Shown: positions 11,869 to 24,900 of the stretch, piece after piece
Numbering within the stretch: the first letter of the stretch is position 1
Layout of the letters: each line of letters opens with the position of its first letter
From: Armigeres subalbatus
Taxonomy: Eukaryota > Arthropoda > Insecta > Diptera > Culicidae
NCBI RefSeq assembly: GCF_024139115.2
Contig: NC_085141.1
Coordinates: 225,790,307 to 225,854,306 of the forward strand
DNA: 64,000 nt
Direction of reading: 5' to 3'
Made by a program: the position numbers and the translations under genes
Notes under the pieces: model-generated
The model's input: only the letters and a program-made list of their open reading frames with translations
Told to the model about the DNA's origin: nothing
Database searches by the model: none

Positions 11869-14728
11869 CACTTATTATACTAATGACACACTGGTGGTAC
11901 AAGTCCATGGTACAAGAATCTTAAATGAATACCATCAGGGTGTCGATTCAAATTTGAGAATAAAATTCCTGACTTTCCCTGACTTTCCAGTCATTTCTCG
12001 AAAAATCCAGGATTTTTTCAATTCCTAAGCATATGAAATCATGTATGCTTAAATCTTGAAGTCCATACGCGTTCCTGAGTTATTGAAGCTAATCACTTGT
12101 AGAAGCAGAACATTAAGGTTTTGTAATAAATGATAGATAATTCTGGTCTTCCACAAAGATTCTAGGAATGGGCACAGCTCCTGGCAGGTTATTATAATTC
12201 AGCTACACACATCTCTTCAAAATTGGCTCAAATAATGTTATAACTTTCTGGTGCCCTCATCAATCTTCGGAATTCTCACGGACTCCTGGAATCGCAGTAG
12301 ACCTCCACTGTTACTTTTTCAAATCGTTGAAGTTTCATATCTTTCTGGAAATTTTGTGAAATCTTACCTATCTTTGACAAGACTTTGGAACTCTTCACAA
12401 ACAATCGTGGAAACTTCTAGAAATCTTTAAATTCCGTTAAATAATGCTTACGGACCGGTATTATCGTGAACGTTAAAAAACCTTCTCTGAAGTATAGTTA
12501 GGAATAAGAATTCTTATTCACTTTCTTGTTATGAATTTCTGATAATCGTCTCTGTCTGCTTGCAATCTTACGGACATTCAAGAATTCAATTCCTAAGCTC
12601 ATAAACCCATTCAGCACTTACAGTAAGTTCAGGAAAACATATCCACTGCGATACTTTAAATATTTTGGTTTGAATATGCTCAGTCCTTTGGAGAAGAATT
12701 GGCATAACTAGTCTCAAATGTAGGGAGCTCTATCTATTCCATTTATTTGATAGAGTTTTAGTTTTGCCAAACTTCAAATGATCAATCTTTTGTATTCCAT
12801 CATTGTTTTTTACAGAAAGTTTAACTACTAACTCGATGCAGACTTTTCCAACAACTACAACAAGTGATGAAACTTCATAAGAAATATATAATGGAATTTT
12901 TGAAGAGCTCGTGGAAAAGTGTTTGAAGATTCCTTGGCATATTTTTTGTATGAATCCTCCACAAATACAACAAATACATTTCAATTATTTTTGAGTAAAT
13001 ACATATAAGTTTTTGAAGTAGAGTTTTGAAAAAAAAACTACTGAATATTTTTTTTTTTTCAGGAGAATTTTTGTACCTACCTAATTTGGAAAATTTTGAG
13101 GAAGAAATAATTATAGATATTCCAAAGAATCTCACTGAAGTTATTTCTGACAAAATTCTCAAGCATCAACCAGAATATTTCCTGAGAAAATTGTTTTGTA
13201 AACATCAAAAGTAACGTTTAGTGATGAACTTATTTTATACTTTATACATACAAAATCACTCTAATAAAGCAGCGAATGTAATACTGAAACATTGTCGGTT
13301 TTTAATAATGTTTTTGGTTTAAAAAATATAAGTAGGCAATGTGTAGAGACAAACATAGCCACGGAGGTAAGCCAGCCAAGGGCTGAAAGCCTCCTTAATA
13401 AAGATATATATAAAAAACAAACAAACAAACATAGCCATCTGTAAACATGACTACAGTAAATATGCAAATAGTCGCAGTTTGAAAAGTTCACAACAAATAT
13501 GTCATTGTTGTAGATATAATTGACTTCTCTTTTGTTCTGTAGATAAACAAACATTGTTGAGAAGTTTTGAAGAATTATTTTGAAACCGTCAGATTGGTGT
13601 GATCTGCTTGATTCTGGCAATTTATTCAAAATACTTTAAATTTTCTAGGAGAGCGTCTATGATTGTGGAGTATGGAGTAACGTTTTACCATCGTCACCTA
13701 CTTACATGGGTAGACCACATTTGCTTTTGTCCACTATCATTCTCTCAATATGATCAATAATTTGACCACCAAGGTACCAATGTCTTTATAAGCCCACCAC
13801 CATGGAAGTTCATGAAATGGTTTTGAATTTATCAACATAATCTTGTTTGGGGTGTATTCGGCGTTTTCTAGAAATAAGGCTTAAAATATCGAGTTGTTGT
13901 TGTAGGTTGAAATTTTTGATGATTGTTTGTTGAACGTTATAAACTATGGCCCATTTGGCTTTTCGATTCAGCTTCGACTGCTTTCACTATTAATGTTTAT
14001 ACATTTGGGCGATAAATTTACATCAAAAGATAATGGGAGTCGATTAGTTGCAATATAGTCAGCAATTTAAATCCATTGTGATATATCGCATTTCCTATAA
14101 TTACATTACGACTAACTCTCGCGATTCATGATTAAATATTGACTTGCACGCTACTAATGAAGAAACTGCAAAAAAATTAAAGTTCTCTCCGACACAACCA
14201 CTAAATATGTATTTTTTTTTTTTTCCTTTATTCGGGTGATTTTTAAAATTTTAATAATAAATTATAAGGGGAACTTTACATACAAAACTAATTGTATCAG
14301 GCCTGAACAGTGACCATTTGAGTAACCTCTGTTATTGATCTAAAATTGATTAATAGAGGCAAATTATATTACCATGAGGAGCATGAAGAGGCCAACGGTC
14401 AAACGAAAAAATAAAATACTTATAGCCTGATTTTTTTAAATCAATATGAATTTTATTATTGGGGTTTTGTGATTTTTCCCTGACCACAACCAAAATTCCT
14501 GACTTTCCCTGACATTCCGGGTCCAAATTGAAATTCCCTGACTTTCCAGGTTTTTAGGTAGTCATTGCATCATCGCATAATTGTCCCATGTTTGCTGGGT
14601 TTCTATGTACATGGGTTACATATAACGCAGTCGACACCTATTGTCTTTATTAAAGATATCTTGAATAATTTTCTTGTTCTCTTGTCACATGGTACAAGTA
14701 CCACAGGTGTGTCTAGTATTACTGAAAA
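11869..14728. mobile_element. Same inverted-repeat element, copy A
   Basis: Counterpart of 37798-40794. The right-arm hairpin is disrupted here (ACATGGGTTACATATAAC), and a TTTTGCTTGTAGAG block present near 39455 is absent, so the copies differ by more than single-base noise. Confidence 0.4.
13064..13214 (+). CDS. Unrecognised exon-like ORF before an AATAAA, copy A
   Basis: A T-rich tract ending in TTTTCAG (13050-13063) is followed by about 50 open codons, rich in Glu, Ile and Leu (NLENFEEEIIIDIPKNLTEV), and then TAA. An AATAAA lies at about 13263. In the other copy the downstream half is in a different frame because of one indel, so the true end is uncertain. Upstream, MEFFEELVEKCLKIPWHIF is readable at about 38876 in the other copy, followed by a possible gtaaat donor. 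It could be a last exon of a plus-strand gene or transposon ORF nested in the tuberin intron, or chance in AT-rich DNA. I do not recognise the family. Confidence 0.22.
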
Positions 14729-15516
14729 TAATCTCCACATCTAGGTCATCTAACCCTACATTCGCAATATGTAATTCATCTGAATGATGCTCCCTAGTTA
14801 TAATAACGCATAAAATGTCGTAGATATCAAACATGAATGTTTCAATACCTATACGATATTGTCTAATGGTCTATATATCCAATGTGATGCTTACGTTTTA
14901 TTTTTAGCCTAGTCACGGTATTAGGCACTGGCGAAGATGGCTAATACCGCGACAATTTTTTGATCAATAAAAGTGTAAAAACAAAATTTTAATACCATTT
15001 CAGTCAGGCATTGCAACTTATCCCATCATTCGATCTTCTGAGCAAAGATACTGATGATATGCTGGATATCTTAGTTATCCTGCTACTAAACAAAGTGCAA
15101 CGTTCGCCATGGAGAAACTTTTTTCACTTCCTTTGTTGTAGCAACGCCCTCGCAACTGAACACACCCCGAATCGCGCTGGCTATCAGGATCATCAAATGC
15201 TCAAATGATAATATCTTCCTGAGTGCTCTTTGATTAGGGATAATATCTTTGCACAGGCAAAGATAATATCCTGTGCTCAGATGATATGCAATGCCTAATT
15301 TCAGTACCCAGCTCATATTTTATAGCTGTAAAATGGGCTCCCAGGCCATCTGCGAGTTGTGGAGCTTGCCTAGGATGTGGGGGTTTGACAGTGGGCCCTG
15401 TTAAATTCCTTAAAAGCTGCATGTATCCGCAAGTAGGTCCCACCAAAGCGACCGTGTGCCGCTCAAGCCTCACAAGCCCAGATCCTGGTGTTAGGTGGAA
15501 CGCTAAACAGCCTGAC

Positions 15517-18500
15517 TCTCAGACCGCATCGTGCTTTCGTGCTGTGCGGTTCTTTCTCTCTTTGCGGAAGGAAGTTTTAATACTACCCGAAGCTATTTTA
15601 ATTTCCGTTCTTCTCAGCGCAATTTGTACCACTGATCCCGTTACGATCTTTGCAAGGACCGTGCCTTCGTTTTACGTTGGACCCGTTTGCGGAAGTAAAA
15701 TTCCGACAAGCGGTGGTAATCCTCGAGGGACACCGTTCTGGAAAAACCTCTTAGAAGGTCACGTCTCCACGCTCCAAGAGTATTAATAAAAACAAGAGGA
15801 AGGGAGTCTTTGAATTCTCCACTTCCTTCTAAGAAACAAGGTTTCAAGACCGTCCTGCCAAAGCGGAAAAATAGAAGAGCTGGAGAATTCAGATATTCCT
15901 CAAACTCTAATGTCGGAAATAATTTTCTCCTATCGAACTGACAATCAGTTCGATTTGATTGATGATATTGAGCAAATCGAATCTAGCCAGGTGATTCGAT
16001 TCATGCGAAAACAAGGATTCCGCCGATTGTGGTATCTGTTGCCGAGTTTTCTGGCTTTAGGAATGAGATTTTGAGTAACCTTCAGGGGATCATTTCAGGT
16101 TTCATTTCAGATTGCTAGGAAGGGTGACTGCCGCGTTTTGCCGGGATCCTTTGACGATCGCAAACGTCTTCTTCACTATTTAACTGAGAAGCGCCATAAA
16201 TTCTTCCGACGACAAAGAGCGATGGTTCAAAGTCGTCTTGAAAGGTCTCCCAGTGATGACAAATCACTGGATGAGATTAAATTAAATTTCTCATCTTGGA
16301 TTTTCACCAGTCCAAGTAATTAAGATGAAAAAGAAATCCCATTCTGGTACTTCCAGAGGGCATTTCTCAAAATTTTATTTAGTTCATTTTAACAGTGAAC
16401 TAAATAATATGAAAATTTGGAAAAGGCCTGTATTATGTCCCATGTCCGTGTTACATGGGAACATTTACAGGCCTGGGGAAATTCAAACCCACCCAGTGCC
16501 GTAAGTGCCAAAGTGGGGTCTGGAACCAAACATTGTCACATGGATGCTAAATGCATGATTTGTGTGGAACCTCACGCCAAGGACGCATGTCCGAGAGAAG
16601 ATTCAATAAATTTAAATGTGCTAATTTTGGGGCAATCATAAATCCAATTTCTGGGTCCTTCACGCAAAAAGTTTTGAATTCCGTGCAAAATTGATGACGG
16701 GAAATTCAATCGGATCCCAGATTCGACGGGTAGAAATTTTCAAACGCTCAAATTTCAAACCAGGTTATCAGATGAAACGTTTTCGCAGCCTGATTTATGA
16801 TTTTTTTCAAACATAGACCAGTTATAATATTGATTTTCGAACGTTACATCTTGAATGCATTCTGTTCGAAATTGATTTATGACATTGTCAGTGATTGACA
16901 ATTGTTAAGTTCTAAATTGGATATGTCTCAAAGGGTAAGAAGATGAAGTTGTTAACTGCCAGTTATAATCGCATTTCTGTATTTAAAACCAGGACTCTCA
17001 AGAAAGTTCAAATTTTTATCACAGAATGATCGTCTTGACAGCGCCTGTGGTGGGGTCGCCATTGTCATTAATGAACGTATCAATTATTTTCTTCGTTTGA
17101 AACCAAAGTTTTTGAAACCTTGGGTTTCTGTTGAAACAAATTTTGGAAATTTTCCTTCATTGCAGCCTACTTTTCTCTCAATGCAATGGGCGCAAAAGAA
17201 TTTGTTGAAAGCTGATCTTCAAATTCTGACTCGCAACAAATCAAAATTCTTCTGTATGGTGACTTCAATGCAAACACCGTTCATGGAATAATGCTCAAAG
17301 CAATTCCAATGGTAAAATTTTATTTGAAGATTGTTCTGCGGGATATTATACTTTCAATATCCCAATGGACCAACTTGTTTTTCTTCCAGTCGAAATCCTT
17401 CTACAATTGATTTAGTTTTAACGGATTCAATCAGCTGTGGCCAATTGGTAACTCATGCTGACTTTGACTCTGATCATCTTCCTGTAGCATTTGAAATCTC
17501 AAGAAGATTTATAATCCAATCAGCTCTACTTTTTATCATAGAGCTGATTGGGATTTAAAACATATATCGATAGGAATTTTGATGTTAATACTTTGGATAC
17601 AAAAGTGATTCAATGCGCTCGTATCTTTGACAAATTTTGTCGAAGCCAGAGGCATTACAATTCCTAAATGTGAATAAATTCAACTCCATTAATGACGACG
17701 ATCTTAGCTACTGATCCGTCTTAAAAATGTGAGAAGAAGGCAATACCAAAGAACTCGCGATCCCGCGTTGAAAGTTATTTGAGATTTAAATGAAATTAAA
17801 AACGTTTCGCTATTCTGAGAAATACCAACTTTGAGAATAATGTCTCGAAGTTGGATCCCAGTTCGAAACCCTTTGAAATTAACAAAATTCTTAAAAACCT
17901 CAAAAGCCAATTCCAGCGCTTAAAGAGAATAAAATTTTATTAACAAATGGCGTAAATCAAAAACTTGCTCAGCAGTTCGAGAGTGCTCATAATTTTGGTC
18001 TGTCTCACTAGTCCAATTGAGGATCAGGTTACGAGCTTCGAAGACATTCTCAATCAAGAGAATGTTTTGACCTTTCGTTGGAACTAATTTGAGTGAAGTG
18101 AGATCTATTACTAGAAATTTTAAAAATAAAGCCCGAGGTGATGATGGTATTTTCTACATACTTATCAAAAACTTCCTAGAGCTCTTTATCCTTTTGGTTA
18201 ATTTATTTAACAAATGTTTTCAATTGGCATATTTTTCAGATAAATGGAAAATCGCCAAAGTTGTTCCAATTTTGAAGCCGGACAAAAATCCAGCTAGGCT
18301 TCTGTTATCGCCCAATCAGTTTGCTTTCTTCAATAAGAAAACTGTTTGAAAAGATTATTTAAATAGAATGATGGTTCATATTAATGACAATTCTATTTTT
18401 TGCTGATGACAATTTGGTTTTCGCCATGGGCATTCACACCATCAGTTAAGAGTTACGAACTTATTCATCCACAAATCTGAAGGATATTCGACTGGGTTGC

Positions 18501-19595
18501 TCTTCTTGATATAGAGAAGCATTTGACGGTACATGAAGGTTTGATTGTAAAATTGGTGAATTTTAATTTTCCTCTGTACATTATTAAATGATCCAAATTA
18601 TTTATCAGATCGCTCACTGCGGTTAACTATCAGAATTCTAAATCTGATGATTACCTGTAAGCTGGTATCCCCAAGGCAGCATACTGAGGGCCCATTTTGT
18701 ATAACATTTTCTTCACTTACCTGATTTACCACCAGGGTGTCAGAAATCTTTGTTGCAGATGACACAGGTCTCTCAGCCAAAGGGCGTAGCCTTCGTGTCA
18801 TTTTAGTAGATTACAAAAAAGTTTGGATATTTTCTCCACTTACTTGCAAAATGGAAAATTTCCCGAATGCTTCCAAAACTCGCTTATAATTTTTCCATAA
18901 GCTGAGAGCTTCTTATTTGAAACCTTCTAGCAGACATATTGTCACTATGAATGGGGTTCCAATTAATTGGTCTAGCAAGCTAAATATTTAGACTTCATAG
19001 ATCAAAAATTAACTTTTAAAAATCACATTAAGGCCTTCAAGCCAAATGTAACAAATATATTAAGTGTCTATATCCACTTATAACAGAAAATCAAAACTTT
19101 GTCTTAAGAACAAACTTTTGATTTACAAACAAATTTTAGACCTACCATGTTGTATGCTGTCAATATGGACTAGTTGCTGCATCAGACAGAAGGCACTCAG
19201 AGGATTCAAAATAAAATTTTGAAAATGATTCTGCAGTTGCCTCCGTGGTATAGTACCAATGAACTTCAAAGAATTTCTAATATTGAGACATTGACAAATG
19301 TCCAACAAAATAATTTCAATTTTAGATAAAATCGTTGCAATCTTCTATTGCAACGATAACCTCTGTATCCTTAGTATAAAATGGTTAAGTTTAGTTTAAG
19401 TTGAAAACATTGTAATTCCTACATGGTTCAATTCAACCAGAGGAAAAATTCTAACTGCCAGAGGCAATTGAAATGTGTTAAAATAACTAAAAGTAACATA
19501 GCAAATAAGGATGATAGTGTTAAGAAAACACGGAACACCTAGTCTAGAGATGAATGCATGTATTAGATAATTAGCATAAAATTAGTTAAAAAAAA
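15517..19595 (+). pseudogene. Jockey element, copy A
   Basis: Counterpart of 41622-46150, with the same target-site duplication (15505-15516 with one C lost, and 19596-19608). Between about 16770 and 17030 the sequence is replaced by a shorter, divergent segment. This makes it a mosaic relative to 42940-43450 and removes the start of ORF2. Confidence 0.75.
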
Positions 19596-19681
19596 AAACA
19601 GCCCTGACACGACGGCCCTCCGACGAGACAGGAGGTTTGCGAGCCCAATAAGCCGCCTGAAAACCAATAATTACGAACAAT

Positions 19682-20082
19682 CAAGGAATGTAAAATAACA
19701 ACTACCAATGAAAACGATATATCCTCTTTTGTAAATGTTGGAACAAACTCAACTCAATAAGCGTTTGTCCCAAACTGCAAAGAATGGGACAATTATCGCC
19801 TGCCACGATTTTGAGAAGTAGTCGGTTTCATGATGTTTTGGTTAAATTAGTATCGTTATCATAGATTAGACATAAACTTAACCATCTGTTGACATGATTT
19901 GCGTTTTACTTCTAAAATAAACAAGTTTCGCAGTTTGAAAAGTTCACAACAATTACCTCTCCATGTTTGTTGCAATAAAATGGAACGCAACAATGTCTTT
20001 ATCCTCTGCAGATGGGGACAAAGAGTTATCATATTCTCTTTGTCGCTTTGTTTTTCATTTTCAGCGACAATTACATTCCTTG
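19682..20082. mobile_element. hAT-like MITE, copy A
   Basis: Counterpart of 46240-46657. The 8-bp duplication CGAACAAT is intact at 19674-19681 and 20083-20090. Confidence 0.8.
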
Positions 20083-23000
20083 CGAACAATATAAGAGATA
20101 ATGTGACTCGATATAATCGGCAAGAGCTAGGCGAGGAATAAGAGTCACGATTGGAAGCTTGGAACATGGAACTGCAAGTCGCTAGGTTTCGTAGGTTGCG
20201 ACAAGATGATTTACGATGAATTACATCCCGCAACTTCGACTTTGTGGCGCTGCAGATTTACTGGACAGGACAGAAAGTGTGGAAAAGCGGACATCGAGCG
20301 GCTACCTTCTCAAAGCTGTGCTCCAACGAGCTGGGAACCGGCCATAGTGCTGGTAAGATGCGCCAACGCGTGATTGGTGCAGCCAATCAGCGCAAGGATG
20401 TGCAACTGAGGATTAAAGGCCGTTTCTTCAACTATAGCATCATCAACGTGCACAGTCCACACAAAGGGAGACCCGACGACGAGAAAGAAGCGTTCTACGC
20501 ACAGCTGGAACATACGATGGATGCCCTGCGGGACGTCAAATCGTCATCGGTGACATGAACGCTCAGGTAGGAAGGGAAATCAGACCGGTCATCGGACCGG
20601 ATGTCTCACACCGTATCGAATGACAACGGCCAACGATGCATAAACTTCGCAGCCTCCCGGAATGGTAGTCCGAAGCACCTTCTTTCCCGCAAAAATATCC
20701 ACAAGGCCACATTGAGATCACATAACCAAGAAACGGAGAATCAAATCGACCAGTTCTAATCGACGGTAAATTCTTCTCCGACAACACGCGTCCGCACTTA
20801 CCAGTGCGAATATTGAATCCGACCACTACCTCGTTGCAGTATGCCTGCGCTCAAAACGGTGTACAACAGCGTCGAAGTCGACGCAGACTTTAAGACGGTA
20901 GACTAGCCCAAGAAAACGCAGCAGCTGAAAGTGGCACTCCCAACGGAAGAGCAGCTAGGCGCAGCGTCTCGAAGATGGCTGGAGAGATATTCGATCCGCC
21001 ATTGGTAGCACCGCAACCGCTGCACTTGGCACGGTGCCCCGGATCAGAGAGAACGACTGGTATGACGGCGAATGTGAGCGGTAGAAGAAGAATGCAGCAT
21101 GGGCGAGATTGCTGCAACACCGCTCGAGGGCGAACGAGGCACGATATAAACAGGCGCGGAACAGACAAAACTCGTTGCCGATCGAGACCATGAAGAGACG
21201 AACTGTACCGCGCCTAATAACACGAAAGTTCTATGAGAAGTTAAACCGTTCACGTAAGGGCCACGTGCACAGCCTGATATGTATAAGGACATAAACGGGA
21301 ACGTACTTACGAATGATGTGCGTAGTTCGAGTTTCAGGGGCATTCTCAGTCCTCGAAACCCACAGAGGTTTACGCAAGGTGATGGTCTTTCGTGTCTGCT
21401 ATTCACATCGCTTTGGAAGGGATAATACGAAGAGCAGGGATTAACACGAGTGAAATTTTCAATAAGTCCGTTCAGCTTTAGCTTCGCCGACATAGATATT
21501 ATGGCACTAACTTTGAGAAGATGGAGACGCCACTACATCAGACTGAAGAGGGAAGCTAAGCGGATCGGATTAGTCATCAACACGTCGAAGACGAAGTACA
21601 TGATAGGAAGAGGTTCAAGAGAAGACAATGTGAGCTACCCACCGCAGTTTGCATCGGTGGTGACGAAATCGAGGTGGTAGAAGAATTTTGTTCTTGGGCT
21701 TACTGGTGACTGCCGAAAATGATACCAGCAGAGAAATTCGGAACGCATAGTGGCTGGAAGTCGAATAGAGTTCGCCGCCGTACCAAACTGACTTCCCTAC
21801 AAACGCTCATTAGAACGTTAGTCCTCTACGGACACGAGACCTGGACGATGCTCGTGGAGGACCAACGCGCACTGGAGGTTTAGAAAGGAAAGTACTTCGT
21901 ATCGATCATTTAGTAATTCACGTTCGATCATTTAGTAGTTTGTCAATAACTCATTCCGAAGCTGAATTTCAAAATGAGTTGTGTGGTGGACTTCTAATGC
22001 GAAGGTTTTCTGTAACTGTGCCTTATGATTCGTTGTTTGTATTCACGTAATCCAACAATCGAACGATCGCTAATATTTTAATTATCGACCTAAATTTTCA
22101 CTCTCTGATCAATTTATTCACCTGCACAATGCAGAACAAAATTTCGGTGAACAGCCGAACGTTTTGCCACAGACAAACAGACGTAACGCTGAACATTTTC
22201 TGAAAATCATCGCTCAACTCATCTACCATCATCTTCGAGCATGTTACACGAAACGATGTTTCATATGACATCGTAACCAGAAGGCGCTGGAGTGAAATGT
22301 CAACCAACCCCGTGGCAAGCATGCTTTTCAGCGTAGCGAACATCTTCATGAATATGTCCAGCACATTTTGAAAAGTCTCTTCTCCCGAATCTGCGTTTAC
22401 AAGCAACTCATTTTATCCAAACTATTTTGGCTACATATTTTCAAATTATTCAAAAATAATACCAGCTATTATGGGCATAAATATAATCCTAAACATCTTT
22501 CTGCACACCATTTATTTCATTTCAATTTCATTATTGAATGTTGTTCGAATTGCATCCCGACATTTCAACTGTGATGCTCATCACAGTATAAACAATAATA
22601 ATATCTTTGTTTGATTCGGGCAGGAGAACAGTTACGAAATATGATTTCGTGGCGTTTGATTTCACCTATCGATTCACTCCAATTCGTTAGTTTATTATAT
22701 TTTATCATCAAATAACATAATTCCCATGTCAAAGATGGAAATCTTGCAAATTATTTCGAAAACAAATTTCAGATTTAACAAACAAATAGTAAACAAAACA
22801 CATAATGTTTATTTTCGTACAATACAACCGGACGTAATGAGCTACCGTCCGTGGACATGGTGGTATTGTCAAACCCTTGTGGTAGTATAGGACGAGGGGT
22901 GGTCAAACCCGAAGGATTACGACACTAACGCCTCTAGTTGTGTGCGTAATCAATCAAATTCAAATTGATCGTTGAAGTCATTGTCGATGGTATTTTCTCT

Positions 23001-23799
23001 AGTGTTACGTCTTTGTCTGTGGTTTTGCTTTCCGCACAAAGCAAAAATAAATTTCAACGACCGGCAGATGCTCTGCTTGCTGGAGAAACACGACTGGACA
23101 AGAAACAAATTTTACTTTCTCTCAAATGAAAATGTCAAAGAAAAGAAACATTATATATCATCCAGGTTTTTTAAGCGGTTGGAATTCATTAATTTATCGG
23201 ATTGCAATTTTCACAGCTTTTAAATACCACCTGAATTTTCTTTGATTGTTTGTGATTTTTCTAGTTAACTCATTGCTTCATTGATGCTAAAGGTCTTAAA
23301 CGACTGCCCAAACCAAACCGTGTAAAAAACCTGGGTGTATGTATGACAAGCCATCATGACAAGCTTCGTAACGATTTTTTTTGAAAATATCAAACAATCC
23401 GTTAAAATCGTTTAGAAGAACTTCCTGAACTAATTAAAAAAGCAGTTTAAAAATACTATGATAAAGTTGTTCTAATACATGTTATGATTGAATTCGAAAA
23501 GTGTTGCAAGTCACCCCGCAGAAGGGTTACTTGCAAAGCCCATCATTTTGATATTATTTTGTTTACGTTTGTACATCTGATTATACGTCTAATTCTAGTA
23601 TGAGGACACATTATAAGTATCATACTAGTAGAATGAATAAATTTATAAAGATATATTACATTTTAGAATTCTGGTGAGAGAAACCTGAAAAGTGTTGGCA
23701 CCCCTCTTTGACGTATATTGTCTCACGTTACGTTTACAAGTGAACACATCTCGCTTAACTTTTGAAAAGGTCCAAGTAACATTTCTCATGAATTAATTT

Positions 23800-24226
23800 G
23801 AGAGAACAATCAGAACAATATAAAGCTTTTGATTGCTGTCATTTTTCCCTTTATTTATTTAGGCACTCTGTGTTACTAACCGCTACTGCTGAGAATCTGA
23901 GGGTATTCTGCTGTGGATCTTATTTTAGATTTCCATTACCATTATTTTGTCGTTGCCAGTTCATCATCGTCAGTCCATTGTGTCCTTTGTACATGTCGCA
24001 TCCAATGATCGTTGCATTGTTCGGTTGCCGTTTATCCGGGTGCACGTGGAGGAATGCCTCGAGAAGAACAAGTTGTCAGTCGTCATCAGGCAGCATGACG
24101 ATAAGGCGCGTCTCCAATACGCTACCGCATGGCTACGCATCCGAACTGACGAGGGTTTGGTGGAGGGGCTAGGAATCGAACCCATGACCATTCGCTTATA
24201 AGCCAAACGTGTAGCCAACTACGCTG
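23800..24226 (-). mobile_element. tRNA-derived SINE, copy A
   Basis: Counterpart of 50590-50995, with the B box at 24172-24182 and the A-box region at 24215-24226 (one terminal change). Confidence 0.7.
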
Positions 24227-24319
24227 GGACCCCCAATAATTCTTGAAAAATGTTATATAGGTCCTTTTGAAAGTTAAGCGAGAAATGTACCTGGTTTGAA
24301 ATATGGAAGAAATACTTAC

Positions 24320-24537
24320 ATTAGCATGTAGGGCCATCTGGCGTGCCAAAGTGGCGCGCTGGAATCAGAGACGATTTTAGGTTTGCTGCACATGGTCGCT
24401 ATTTCGTCTCAGGCGAGCACGAATTACGGTTACTCTCAGCTCCATAGGTTCGATGACTACACAAGCGTATGAATTGGGCCTGGAATTGGATGACAAATAA
24501 ATAAATTTTGAATTGGATTTACAATCATAGAAGGGCG
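24320..24537 (-). pseudogene. Broken second copy of the 222-nt tuberin exon
   Basis: This is the counterpart of 51092-51313, four bases shorter. Both splice sites are recognisable (acttac at 24314-24319 and ctagcat from 24538), but single-base losses break the frame. It lies next to the same SINE copy as the right-hand exon does, and so shares its whole context. Confidence 0.8.
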
Positions 24538-24900
24538 CTAGCATTTAATAAAATTGCGTATTTAAGGTTAAGACATATTACTTTAAAATTTGGTACTTTT
24601 CTAGTAGGGGTGATCAGGGCAATATGGCACCTAAAATCGTTCCGAAAAGCTGAAAAGCTCAACAAATTTTCTTTCAAATGTAGTTTACTTTAGGGAATGT
24701 TACCTTTCACATTACGTCGATGAATGACGAAAATGCGTTTGGAAATTGTTAGAATGCACTTTTGAAAATGTATTGATTTCAATGCTACTTTATGATGCCA
24801 CTCTTCACCGTTTGAACACACATTTCTATTGATCAATGGTCATTTTTCTTTTCCGATCGCACAATGCGATGATAATTTGTGTTGTAGCTGAAATTTAAAC

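Larger units (their letters stand above)
15337..21902 (+). pseudogene. RTE element 2 with nested insertions, copy A
   Basis: Counterpart of 41437-48558, with its frames broken by single-base deletions. The endonuclease starts near 20090 and the FADD-containing RT near 21480. The 5' part is 15337-15516. Confidence 0.8.
2229..24900 (+). repeat. Large direct duplication, copy A, equals 27397-51700
   Basis: Every landmark of 27397-51700 recurs in the same order and orientation: TTCC array, MITE, GCC repeat, RTE 1, last tuberin exon, inverted-repeat element, nested RTE/Jockey block, SINE and 222-nt exon. Copy A is about 1.6 kb shorter, mainly through single-base deletions. The copies part at 24900 versus 51700, after the shared CTGAAATTTAAAC. 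Confidence 0.95.

Noticed and set aside
500..24537. A second functional tuberin gene
   Set aside because: Exon copies are frame-broken, out of normal order relative to a complete gene, and embedded in a colinear copy of the right-hand locus.
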